Assembly: GCA_964556895.1 (NCBI GenBank)
Contig: CAZKYC010000071.1
Coordinates: 1 to 24,792, forward strand
Direction of reading: 5' to 3'
Origin: Hinthialibacter sp964556895
GTDB taxonomy: Bacteria; Hinthialibacterota; Hinthialibacteria; Hinthialibacterales; Hinthialibacteraceae
DNA length: 24,792 nt
Positions 8,186 to 15,659 of this stretch are shown here, piece after piece. Positions within the stretch are counted from its first letter, which is position 1, and each line of letters starts with the position of its first letter. The notes beneath the pieces are model-generated. The model did not search any database. It saw only the letters and a list, made by a program, of their open reading frames with translations, and was not told the origin of the DNA. The position numbers and the translations under genes are program-made.

Positions 8186-9385
8186 CTACCCCGGCCAAGA
8201 TGCGGCTTCGTTATTTCGATACGCTAAATTGCCTAGATGAGCGCCTGTGACCGCGCTGACGCCCGCTTCAGCGGGGGCGACGGGTCTCTTGCGCGATCGG
8301 ATGCAGTCAATCCAATTCTGAAGATGAAGCAGGCTGCCGTTTGGCGTCGAATAAAAATCAGCACCGCGTTTGCCCTGCCCCACTATCATTTCGCTGTATT
8401 GAATTCTCTCGTTTTCGGGGTGGATTTCATAGCGCCCGCGGTCAGCGTACAGCGTCGCCTGTGTCCCCATATATTCCATCATGGCTGCGTTGCGGGCGTT
8501 GATGAACGTACCTTCGAAATAGATCTGTAGTTTTTTCTCAGGATAATGCAACAACGTTTGAATCGTATCGGGCGTCTCCCAAAATCCTTTTGTGGTGACA
8601 TGGTCGCCAATCGAAACGGCGGTCTGGGGATGGTCAACGCCCAAAAACCAATGGGCCGCATCAAGGTAATGGACCATCAGGTCGGTCAAAATTCCACCGC
8701 CAAAATCCCATGTCCAACGCCAGCTGCGAAATCGCACTTCATCAAATGGTTGGTCGTCATAGCGGCCCAAAAAGCGTTTCCAATCGACGCTCTTTGGGTC
8801 AATGTTAAACCGTGGCCGCGAACGTGAAGGCGCGTTGCGGTTCCAGGTCAAATGAACTTTGTGAATATCACCAATGGCCCCTGAGTCAATGATCTCTTTT
8901 GCTTTGATTAAGTGCGGCATGCTGCGCTGTTGCATCCCCACTTGCACGATGCGCTTGGTTTGGTTTTGAACATCAATAACCGATTGGCCTTCTTCCAGAT
9001 TCACGGTTAAGGGTTTTTCGACATAGACATCTTTGCCCGCCTGGCAGGCGTCGATCGTCATGGGAACATGCCAGTGGTTGGGCGTGGCGATAATGACAGC
9101 GTCAACATCCTTGCGCTGCAACACCTCTTCATAGTGCTTGGTTGCAAATATATCCGGGCCGGCAATCTCTCGCGCCTGGTTTAAGTGATAATCCCAGACG
9201 TCACAGACAGCGGTCACTTTGGTTTCTGGAATCTGTGACAAGTCTCGCATAAGCCGGCGGCAGCGCCCGCCCGTACCGATACACCCGATGTTGAGTGTGT
9301 TGTTAGCGCTTTGCGATGAAGGAACCGCCGATGCCGTAGCGATTGAACTCACTGTGGTGTTTTGAATGAAGCGTCTGCGTTTCAT
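8186..9385 (-). CDS. Tat-signal Gfo/Idh/MocA-family oxidoreductase, short C-terminus
   Basis: An NAD(P)-dependent sugar or polyol dehydrogenase-like protein, 399 residues, probably exported. The N-terminus 'MKRRRFIQNT' followed by a small-residue hydrophobic stretch is a twin-arginine signal. The Rossmann motif is 'GCIGTGGR' (34-41), then 'DAVIIATPNHWH' and 'VEKPL' (122-126), whose Lys is the conserved catalytic-region residue. The C-terminal domain includes 'WDFGGGILTDLMVHYLDAAHW'-type metal/substrate-side residues, here D and H. Substrate is unknown. The protein ends soon after 'GAHLGNLAYR', where long Tat-type homologues usually run on by a few dozen residues; no clear continuation is seen in other frames. 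GAGGAAAA precedes the ATG. It stands alone between convergent merC-like and the repeat region. Confidence 0.88.
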   Translation of the reverse strand: MKRRRFIQNTTVSSIATASAVPSSQSANNTLNIGCIGTGGRCRRLMRDLSQIPETKVTAVCDVWDYHLNQAREIAGPDIFATKHYEEVLQRKDVDAVIIATPNHWHVPMTIDACQAGKDVYVEKPLTVNLEEGQSVIDVQNQTKRIVQVGMQQRSMPHLIKAKEIIDSGAIGDIHKVHLTWNRNAPSRSRPRFNIDPKSVDWKRFLGRYDDQPFDEVRFRSWRWTWDFGGGILTDLMVHYLDAAHWFLGVDHPQTAVSIGDHVTTKGFWETPDTIQTLLHYPEKKLQIYFEGTFINARNAAMMEYMGTQATLYADRGRYEIHPENERIQYSEMIVGQGKRGADFYSTPNGSLLHLQNWIDCIRSRKRPVAPAEAGVSAVTGAHLGNLAYRNNEAASWPG

Positions 9386-9500
9386 GGCGGATTTTCCTCA
9401 GCAATCTTATCAAATAGAGATCGCCCCTTTGTAACAAATTACCGGGACAGAACAAAGGTGAGTGAATACCGAAAAGCGGGAACCGATTGAACTAATTTGA

Positions 9501-9747
9501 GGCTCATCGGAGATTTGGATACTGAATTAAAATTTCCAGACACGATCTCAAGGATGATTTTTTTATCGTTGTATTTGGCATGGGTACAACTCTGCTCGCT
9601 TCGGCGCCGCTCCGCTTTGTTGCACAGGCGCTCACAGAGTTGCACCCATGCCTGAGTTGGATTGTCTATTATTGAAAGTACGCATATCGTTTTTTGACCC
9701 AATTCCAGGTCATCCAGCAAGGGAAGTAATCAAATATCGGAAGAACC
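9501..9747 (+). repeat. Full copy of the ~250 bp dispersed hairpin repeat
   Basis: Same orientation and boundaries as 6816-7074 (GGCTCATC to GGAAGAACC). Hairpin arms are 9576-9594 (TGGCATGGGTACAACTCTG) and 9635-9653 (CAGAGTTGCACCCATGCCT), 17 of 19 paired, with a 40-nt loop. The mismatch at arm position 11 (A opposite C) is the same as in the other two complete hairpins. Together with 6816-7074 it brackets the fur, merC-like and oxidoreductase block as direct repeats. Confidence 0.92.
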
Positions 9748-9771
9748 TAATTTGATATAGACTACAAACAA

Positions 9772-9864
9772 AAAGAGAGGGAAAGGCGGCGGCTACATGA
9801 CGGGCACGGGCAGATTCCGTCAACGCCTTAGGGGTGACGTATTGAGTAGACGCACCTTTCCCTC
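9772..9864 (-). ncRNA. Candidate structured RNA with a long-range closing stem
   Basis: Bases 9777-9786 (GAGGGAAAGG) and 9855-9864 (CCTTTCCCTC) are perfectly complementary and enclose 68 nt. On the minus strand the stem is followed by CTTTTTG, which suits an intrinsic end and is why I favour that strand. Inside, CTAC/GTAG and GACGG/CCGTC pairings are possible, and an internal AAGGCG could pair with CGCCTT in the closing arm, giving an alternative fold. A possible minus-strand promoter is TTGATA then TATTCG with a 17-nt spacer, overlapping the palindrome at 9882-9904. I cannot match it to a known RNA family; a 6S-like RNA or a regulatory leader are both open. Confidence 0.3.
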
Positions 9865-9881
9865 GAACGCGTTGAGAGCGA

Positions 9882-9904
9882 ATAGTAAGCCAATCGCTTA
9901 CTAT
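9882..9904. promoter_or_regulatory. Perfect interrupted palindrome, operator-like
   Basis: ATAGTAAGC (9882-9890) and GCTTACTAT (9896-9904) are exact inverted repeats with a 5-nt spacer. There is no T-tract on either side, so a terminator is unlikely and a dimeric repressor site is the better reading. It would sit in the spacer of the possible minus-strand promoter for the RNA candidate next to it. Confidence 0.45.
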
Positions 9905-10044
9905 CAAAACTCGTCACGGTCTTTTTGAAACATAGTTTTACTTATCAGTCTGTCCAAGATGTAAATATCTGCTATTATGCAAAAAAACGTTGTTGCTTTA
10001 CAAATTTAAGTAAATATCATTCTCAATAAAATGTCAAGCGCCTT

Positions 10045-10074
10045 TTTGGATATATTTGGATTTATTTGGATTTG
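10045..10074 (+). promoter_or_regulatory. Three tandem 10-bp iterons upstream of the XRE regulator
   Basis: TTTGGATATA, TTTGGATTTA and TTTGGATTTG stand head to tail, so the TTTGGA core recurs about once per helical turn on one face of the DNA. They lie ~110 nt before the start codon of the regulator and upstream of a possible -10 (TATACT at 10112-10117). Cooperative binding by a regulator, perhaps the XRE protein itself, is inferred. Confidence 0.45.
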
Positions 10075-10186
10075 TATGTGTTTTTTGCGTAGAAATTTTA
10101 GCGAATATAACTATACTTAATAAGATAAGAGATTCTTCTAACTATAGATATCATATGTAGCCTTACCCGGTAAGGAGACGTTTGCG

Positions 10187-11374
10187 TTGAAAACGTTTGG
10201 AGAGCAACTACGCGTATATCGGCTTCGCCGCAAGATGACGCAACAAGATATGGCCGACCGTCTTGGGCTGTCGTCTCCCTATATTGCTCAGATGGAAAGC
10301 GGTTTCAAACCGCCTCCCCCGCCGCTGCTGGTTGAGAAATTATCTGAAATTCTCCAGATTCAACACGACGAACGCCGTCAGTTCATCGCCGCCGCTGAGA
10401 AAGAGCGCGAACTTCAGAGTCTGGTTAAAGCCACTCGAAAAATCGGCTATCTGCTGGCGGGCAACAAGGTATGCGTCCCTCAAAAAGCGGTTTCCTATCG
10501 GGTTCAACAAGAGATTGATGAATTGGTCGACGCCATCCCGCGCAATCTCACCTTCTCGCTTGAAATTCTTCAAGACCGCACCCGCGGGCTGCGTAGCGGC
10601 GATGGGCCGGTCACTTTACAGTCTCATGACGACCTGCGTTCATGGGCGCTGTCACAGTTAGGCGACCGCCCCAACGAATGGTTGACATTTTTAGGATGCT
10701 TATATGATGTGCTGATCTTAACGCCGGATGAGCGCCTGCTGTGCCGCCACCCGTCCACTGACCGAAACGAGTTGTCAAAACGCGCCAATGAAGCGGGCCA
10801 GTTCTTTCAGAAATTAAAAGAGATCATCGATCTCGCTAAAGAGAATTCTGAAGAACAGATATTGCCCGACGTGATCGCGCCCCACGAAGCCTGGCGCAAC
10901 ATTGATGAAGCGCTGTCAGCGCCTGAAGGCGAACAACACGAGACCGTCACGCCCAAAGGGCGTAGTGAAGACGGTATTCGCCGAGTGCCCATCGTCTCGG
11001 TCGTCGAAACCGGCACCGATGAGTTTCAAGACCAAGAAGAACGGGGCAGCATCGGCCTGCCCTCTGAGTGGTTTGACCGCGAAAGCGATTATGAAGCTTG
11101 TCTGGTTAAATCCGATTCGTATGTTCCACTCGGGGTATGGCCGGGTTGTAAAGCAGTCTACCAGCTCTACGCGCCCGTTCAGAACGAAGACCTGGTTGTC
11201 GTTCAAATGGGCGACCGGCGCTGCATCCGAAAGTATTTCGACCTAGGCGACCAGATTCTTCTTCAGGGCGGCCCGTTGTCGCGTCCTGTGCAGGTAGGAA
11301 AGAATGAAACGTCGGTGCGGGTGATCGGCGTGGTGAGAGAATTAATTTCACGATTTAGCGAAATGCAGTCATAA
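10187..11374 (+). CDS. XRE-family regulator with a C-terminal S24 (LexA/CI-like) domain
   Basis: A 395-residue DNA-binding protein starting at TTG, fixed by AAGGAG 9 nt upstream. Residues 4-60 are a Cro/CI helix-turn-helix ('MTQQDMADRLGLSSPYIAQMES'-type, 17-38 region). The middle (~65-250) is helical and of unknown fold. Residues ~265-385 resemble the S24 peptidase domain of LexA and CI: 'EACLVKSDSYVPLGVWPG' matches the block holding the nucleophile Ser (S311), and 'RRCIRKYFD' matches the block holding the catalytic Lys. In that block the usual V-K-R order reads I-R-K (R348, K349), and the Ala-Gly cleavage site seems replaced by 'VVETG'. Self-cleavage is therefore doubtful. Likely regulates nearby genes and itself through the iterons upstream; targets unknown. 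Confidence 0.8.
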   Translation: MKTFGEQLRVYRLRRKMTQQDMADRLGLSSPYIAQMESGFKPPPPPLLVEKLSEILQIQHDERRQFIAAAEKERELQSLVKATRKIGYLLAGNKVCVPQKAVSYRVQQEIDELVDAIPRNLTFSLEILQDRTRGLRSGDGPVTLQSHDDLRSWALSQLGDRPNEWLTFLGCLYDVLILTPDERLLCRHPSTDRNELSKRANEAGQFFQKLKEIIDLAKENSEEQILPDVIAPHEAWRNIDEALSAPEGEQHETVTPKGRSEDGIRRVPIVSVVETGTDEFQDQEERGSIGLPSEWFDRESDYEACLVKSDSYVPLGVWPGCKAVYQLYAPVQNEDLVVVQMGDRRCIRKYFDLGDQILLQGGPLSRPVQVGKNETSVRVIGVVRELISRFSEMQS

Positions 11375-11420
11375 ATCGTGTAAACTTAGATGATTGAAGG
11401 GGCAAACGTCGGAGGCGTTT

Positions 11421-12128
11421 ATGAAATCGTTACTTGGGCCTGAATATTCAGAATGGCTATCTGACCCCACGCTTCAACTGATTATCGTCTCCGTCTTGGT
11501 GATTGAGTTTCTGCTTGGCGCGTTTATTTTTATCGGCTGGTTTAACCTGAAGCGAAAACGCGACACTCTCAGTCAAGACCGCTACGCCATGGTCAACCCC
11601 AACGATACGCCAGCCCTTCAAGAATTATTAGACCAGGCGAAAGAAGATAACACTGAAGCCCCTGTCAATATCGTTCTCGGCAATGGCGCCTATGTAATGG
11701 ACCAATCGCTGTTAGTCGAAGCGCCTATCAAATTGTATGGCAAAGGCGCCAACGAGACCAAAATCACATGCAAAGGCAACCAGCCCGCGATCAAAATTAA
11801 AGACGCCAAAAATTGCTCAGTAACCAATATGCGAATCGAAGGCGCCATTCAGTGTTCGAACAGTGAGTTACTGCTTGAGAATTGCCACGTCGTCGCCAAA
11901 GAAGACGGCATCTGCATCGAAGCCGACGACGGCTCGATCGTGACCTTTAGCGGGGTGATGCGCGGCGATGGCGGCATAGCGATTAAAGCCCGCGGCGAGT
12001 CAAAAGTGATCTTAAAGCCGCCCTATGCGGTTTCGGGCGAAGATTATATTGTCAAAGACCCCAAAAGCCAAATTGAAGTATTAAACGAAGGCGAACAGGG
12101 CGGCGCTCAGGCCGAACAGCCAACCTAA
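11421..12128 (+). CDS. Membrane-anchored beta-helix-like protein of unknown function
   Basis: A 235-residue protein from the ATG at 11421, which has GGAGG five nt upstream; an in-frame TTG at 11394 lacks such a site. One membrane helix (about 18-41, 'LIIVSVLVIEFLLGAFIFIG') is followed by 'NLKRKRD', so the rest may be cytoplasmic by the positive-inside rule. From ~75 to 215 the sequence has short strand-turn repeats ('APIKLYGKGANETKITCKG', 'CSVTNMRIEGAIQCSNSELL', 'IVTFSGVMRGDGGIAIKA') typical of right-handed parallel beta-helix proteins of the pectate-lyase type. No catalytic residues are recognisable. The tail is rich in Glu, Gly and Gln. It lies 46 nt after the regulator and 89 nt before pilU-like, same direction, so a link to either is possible. 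Confidence 0.65.
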   Translation: MKSLLGPEYSEWLSDPTLQLIIVSVLVIEFLLGAFIFIGWFNLKRKRDTLSQDRYAMVNPNDTPALQELLDQAKEDNTEAPVNIVLGNGAYVMDQSLLVEAPIKLYGKGANETKITCKGNQPAIKIKDAKNCSVTNMRIEGAIQCSNSELLLENCHVVAKEDGICIEADDGSIVTFSGVMRGDGGIAIKARGESKVILKPPYAVSGEDYIVKDPKSQIEVLNEGEQGGAQAEQPT

Positions 12129-12217
12129 CATTTTTTTACTGCTTTGTGGGGCATCCTGCCGACAATTGATCCATTTTTCGTTACTCTATTCACGACACGT
12201 CCGTTTCGAGGGGAACG

Positions 12218-13327
12218 ATGGATATAGTTACCTTGCTGCGACAAATGAAAGCCATGGACGCCTCTGATCTTTATATCAAGGTGGGCATTCCGCCGGGGTA
12301 CCGCGTGCATGGCTCTATAAAGAAATCAGACTTCGCTCCCATCACAGATGAAGATATCGAAGGGGCGGCGCGAATGTTAATGACAGACTTTCAGGCGCGC
12401 CTGTTTCAAGAAAAGCCTGACCTCGATTTCGCCTATACGATTGACACGGGCGAGCGGTATCGCATTAACCTGTTTCGCCAACAAGGCCACATCGGTATGG
12501 CGGCGCGATGCATCCAAGATGAAGACCTGAGTTTTGAGGCGCTGGGCCTGCCGCCTGTGATTCAAGAGTTTTCTGAGCTGCCGCGCGGACTGGTGCTTCT
12601 GACTGGCGCTACCGGCAGCGGCAAGTCAACCACCCTGGCGGCCATGATCACTCACATCAACAAACATTTCTCGAAACACGTCATGACCATCGAAGACCCG
12701 ATTGAGTTTGTCTATACAGATGAAAACTCAATCATCAACCAGCGCGAGATTGGCTACGACACTCAAACCTTTCATGACGCGCTTCGCCATGTTGTCCGCC
12801 AAAGTCCGGATGTTATTCTGATCGGCGAGATGCGCGATTCTGACACCATGATGACGGCCATCTCGGCGGCGGAAACCGGCCACCTGGTCTTATCAACCCT
12901 TCACACCACCGATGTGGTCCATACCCTCGACCGAATCATTAACTATTTTCCTGATCACATGAAAGCCCAAGTTCGCGAAGAACTGGCGCTCTCGCTTGAA
13001 GGCATTGTCTGTATGAGGTTGCTGCCGCGTTCGGATGGAAAGGGGCGCGTCCCGTCAATGGAAATTTTAAAGGCGACGCCGCTGGTGAGAAAACTCTTGC
13101 GCAAAGGCGAACACTGGAACCTGCCTGAAGTCATGCAAAAAGGCAAAGAGTTTGGCATGATGACCTTTAATCAATCATTGCTCGAACTCTACAAACAAGA
13201 GATCATCCGTTACGATGACGCGGTTCAGGCCAGTTCGAACGCCGAAGAATTTAACCTTAACTCGCAGGGCATGTTCACCGGAACGGATTCAATCTCGTTT
13301 TTCCAACCTTCAGATGACAATCGATAA
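12218..13327 (+). CDS. pilU: Type IV pilus retraction ATPase, PilU-like
   Basis: A cytoplasmic hexameric ATPase of the PilT/PilU family that powers pilus retraction. After the N-terminal PAS-like domain (1-100) come Walker A 'GATGSGKST' (130-138), the Asp box 'IEDPIEF' (158-164), Walker B 'DVILIGE' (198-204) and the His box 'AETGHLVLSTLHT' (218-230). At 369 residues it has normal length. The C-terminal part, with 'TPLVRKLLRKGE' and 'GMMTFNQSLLELY' followed by a 'D-A-V/L...SNAEEFNL' segment, is closer to PilU than PilT, while the last gene of this cluster is PilT-like. GAGGGG precedes the ATG. The next gene starts 16 nt beyond the stop (or overlaps it, if an earlier start is used), so these genes form an operon. 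Assembly genes of the pilus are not in the window. Confidence 0.88.
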   Translation: MDIVTLLRQMKAMDASDLYIKVGIPPGYRVHGSIKKSDFAPITDEDIEGAARMLMTDFQARLFQEKPDLDFAYTIDTGERYRINLFRQQGHIGMAARCIQDEDLSFEALGLPPVIQEFSELPRGLVLLTGATGSGKSTTLAAMITHINKHFSKHVMTIEDPIEFVYTDENSIINQREIGYDTQTFHDALRHVVRQSPDVILIGEMRDSDTMMTAISAAETGHLVLSTLHTTDVVHTLDRIINYFPDHMKAQVREELALSLEGIVCMRLLPRSDGKGRVPSMEILKATPLVRKLLRKGEHWNLPEVMQKGKEFGMMTFNQSLLELYKQEIIRYDDAVQASSNAEEFNLNSQGMFTGTDSISFFQPSDDNR

Positions 13328-13343
13328 ATTGAGGTGTGTGTCT

Positions 13344-14543
13344 GTGGTAAATCGGTTTATATTTTTCATTACACTTTTTAGTATTTTTCTGGCGAAACTC
13401 TCCGCTGAATGCCTGACGTCAACAATTGATGTTGGCGAGTGGGTATCACCCCATTTCAATTTACACAGCACAGAAACGCCCACTTGTGAAAGCGCGACCT
13501 TCACCATCTTTTATCGCGAACTCACAGACACTCACACATCCGCATGGCAAAAGATACCCTTGGCTGCCGGGGCCGACACTCGAACGGTCCCCTTCTCTGG
13601 CGAAGACGGCCAGCGCTTTCAGTTTCGCTCTGCGGTGACATGCGGCGATGAGAGCGACCATGTCGCGTTGAATTCATTTGATGTGTTCAGCGATATGACC
13701 AAAGCGTTGTTGATCAGTTCAGCGCCGGGCGTCACTCTTAGCCAGTCATTCGGCAAAGACCAACCCATAGAAGGGCGCGCCTGCGGCACATTTGAATTTG
13801 AGTGGAGCGATAAAAGCGCAGAGTTGCGCGACAATGACCTGGTCGGCGTCGGGTTTACTGAAAAAGCCCCCACTCTCGACTGGTCAACCTATCGCTATCT
13901 GGATTTTTATTATTGGAGCGACGCGCCGCAAGGCTTCACGGTTCAAATCGCCGCCGCGTCAGATGAGTTTGAAGCCCACCTCGACACGTTATCGCAATCA
14001 GGCGATAAAAAAGGCCAATGGCATTATTGCGTAATCGATTTGGATGAAGCGATTCCGTCGCGCGAAAACAGAAAGACCATCCAGCGTTTCGCGTTCACCA
14101 CGCCAACCGCGTCGCTGGAGTTTAAGAAACCCTACAAACTGCTTCTCGACGGCGTCCACCTGTGGCGAAACCGGAACATCGTTGAGACCCAAGTTGATTC
14201 GACGCCGCCTTCCGCGCCGACGAACCTGACGGTTGAGCGTACGCCGACCAATCTCTCATGGCGTTGGCAACCAGCCGTAGATGAGCAATCTGATATCGAA
14301 GGCTATTCATATGTTTGGACGACTCACGGCATGCACCAACCCCCAGATGAAATTCTGACAACCGAGCCGGCTGTTACATTTCGGTTTCTTCCGCCCGGGT
14401 CTTATTCGTCATACTATATGAAAGTACGGGCGCGAAACCGCGCAGGGTTGTGGTCTGATATCATTGAAACCACGATGGGCATTGAAGCCCGCAAAGACGA
14501 CCCAACGCCAGCGCCGATCCCCACTCCGGCGACAAAGGAATGA
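13344..14543 (+). CDS. Secreted protein with a galactose-binding-like region and an FN3 domain
   Basis: About 399 residues, exported. I chose the GTG at 13344 because GAGG lies 9 nt upstream and it gives a compact signal peptide (MVNRFIFFITLFSIFLAKLS, then AEC); an ATG at 13314 overlapping the pilU-like stop is the alternative. Residues ~25-110 are beta-rich; ~150-290 look like a galactose-binding or CBM-type jelly roll ('LDWSTYRYLDFYYWSDAP...FTVQIAAAS', then 'LDGVHLWRNR'). A fibronectin type III domain follows ('PPSAPTNLTVE', 'DIEGYSYVW', 'YMKVRARNRAGLWS'), then a Pro/Thr tail. It sits between two retraction ATPase genes with tiny gaps (3 nt to pilT), so co-expression is near certain; a pilus- or surface-associated role is inferred. 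Confidence 0.72.
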   Translation: MVNRFIFFITLFSIFLAKLSAECLTSTIDVGEWVSPHFNLHSTETPTCESATFTIFYRELTDTHTSAWQKIPLAAGADTRTVPFSGEDGQRFQFRSAVTCGDESDHVALNSFDVFSDMTKALLISSAPGVTLSQSFGKDQPIEGRACGTFEFEWSDKSAELRDNDLVGVGFTEKAPTLDWSTYRYLDFYYWSDAPQGFTVQIAAASDEFEAHLDTLSQSGDKKGQWHYCVIDLDEAIPSRENRKTIQRFAFTTPTASLEFKKPYKLLLDGVHLWRNRNIVETQVDSTPPSAPTNLTVERTPTNLSWRWQPAVDEQSDIEGYSYVWTTHGMHQPPDEILTTEPAVTFRFLPPGSYSSYYMKVRARNRAGLWSDIIETTMGIEARKDDPTPAPIPTPATKE

Positions 14544-14546
14544 ACC

Positions 14547-15617
14547 ATGGAAATCTCTGATCTGTTCAAACTGACTTATGATCGCGGCGCCTCTGACTTA
14601 TTGTTGACCGCAGGCGCGCCGCCGTTGATTCGGTTGCATGGCGAAATCGTTCCGACTGAATATCCTGCATTGGCCCCTGATACCGTAAAGCGCTTGATCT
14701 ATTCGTTGTTGAACGAAAAACAACGCTTGGAGTTTGAAGAAAAAAAAGAGCTCGACCTCTCGCTGAGTTTGGGAGGCGCACACCGTTTTCGCGTCAATTG
14801 TTATTGGCAGAAGGGATGTGCGGCGGCGGCGTTTCGCCCGATCCCAACTGAAATTCCAAAATTGAAATCGCTTGGGCTGCCCGCCGTTGTCTATGACCTA
14901 GCGATGGCGCCCCACGGACTGTTTTTGGTCACAGGCCCGACAGGGCATGGCAAGTCAACCACACTTGCGTCAATGATCGACTTGATCAATCTGAACAAGC
15001 GAGCACACATCATTACCGTCGACGACCCGATTGAATACATCCACAATCACAAAAACAGCATCGTTGACCAGCGAGAAGTCGGAGGCGACACCCTCTCGTT
15101 TCGCGAAGCGCTGAAGTATGTACTGCGCCAGGACCCTGATATCATCCAGATTGGCGAGTTGCGCGATTGGGATACCATCTCATCGGCTCTCACCGCCGCG
15201 GAAACCGGCCATTTAGTGCTCGCGACGCTCCACACCAATGATGCGGTCCAGACCATCGACCGAATCATCGACGTGTTCCCTGAACACCAACAACAACAGG
15301 TGCGCGTTCAGTTGTCATTAAGTTTGCTGGCGGTGGTGTCGCAGCGTCTGTTGCCCAAGGCCAGCGGCGACGGGCGGGTGTTGGCGGCTGAAGTGTTAAA
15401 AAACACCCACTCCTGCGCAAACCTGATTCGTGAAGGCAAATCTCACCAGTTGTATTCCGTCATTGAAACCGGGACAAAGGACGGCATGACCACACTCGAC
15501 AACTCGCTGATCAAGCTCTATCAGCGCGGCCTGATCACTTCCGAAGAAGCCCAGATGCACATGCGCAACCCTAACGCATTCATGGATGCGGCGTTAAAAG
15601 AAAAACGTACGGGATAA
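14547..15617 (+). CDS. pilT: Type IV pilus retraction ATPase PilT
   Basis: The second PilT-family ATPase of the cluster, 356 residues. Walker A is 'GPTGHGKST' (130-138), with His where PilT usually has Ser; the essential Gly, Lys and Ser/Thr are kept. The Asp box is 'VDDPIEY' (158-164), Walker B 'DIIQIGE' (198-204) and the His box 'AETGHLVLATLHT' (218-230). The C-terminus 'CANLIREGKSHQLYSVIETG' and 'GMTTLDNSLIKLY' fits PilT, including the LIREGK segment that matters for retraction. It begins 3 nt after the FN3 protein gene. Substrate: ATP; partner: the inner-membrane platform protein PilC, not seen here. PilT with PilU as co-acting motors is known in pseudomonads and vibrios. Confidence 0.93.
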   Translation: MEISDLFKLTYDRGASDLLLTAGAPPLIRLHGEIVPTEYPALAPDTVKRLIYSLLNEKQRLEFEEKKELDLSLSLGGAHRFRVNCYWQKGCAAAAFRPIPTEIPKLKSLGLPAVVYDLAMAPHGLFLVTGPTGHGKSTTLASMIDLINLNKRAHIITVDDPIEYIHNHKNSIVDQREVGGDTLSFREALKYVLRQDPDIIQIGELRDWDTISSALTAAETGHLVLATLHTNDAVQTIDRIIDVFPEHQQQQVRVQLSLSLLAVVSQRLLPKASGDGRVLAAEVLKNTHSCANLIREGKSHQLYSVIETGTKDGMTTLDNSLIKLYQRGLITSEEAQMHMRNPNAFMDAALKEKRTG

Positions 15618-15635
15618 TTTGGGCGCCGTCTGTCG

Positions 15636-15651
15636 CCAGGGTTCAACCCGG
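15636..15651. terminator. Weak bidirectional terminator candidate between convergent pilT and rnd
   Basis: CC-A-GGGT / ACCC-GG forms a short stem with a bulged A and a three-base loop, followed on the plus strand by TGTTTTG. It lies in the 42-nt gap between convergent stop codons, where a terminator is expected, but the stem is short. Confidence 0.3.
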
Positions 15652-15659
15652 TGTTTTGT

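Larger units (their letters stand above)
9386..10186. other. 800 bp gene-free region with several structured elements
   Basis: No reading frame here looks like a gene. From left to right it holds a full copy of the hairpin repeat (9501-9747), a candidate structured RNA (9772-9864), a perfect interrupted palindrome (9882-9904), an AT-rich stretch with three phased 10-bp iterons (10045-10074) and the leader of the XRE gene with a strong ribosome site (AAGGAG at 10172-10177). Confidence 0.7.

Noticed and set aside
9439..9907. Two minus-strand open frames of 93 and 65 residues across the repeat copy and the RNA candidate
   Set aside because: They run through repeat and palindromic DNA, lack ribosome sites and have no recognisable protein character.
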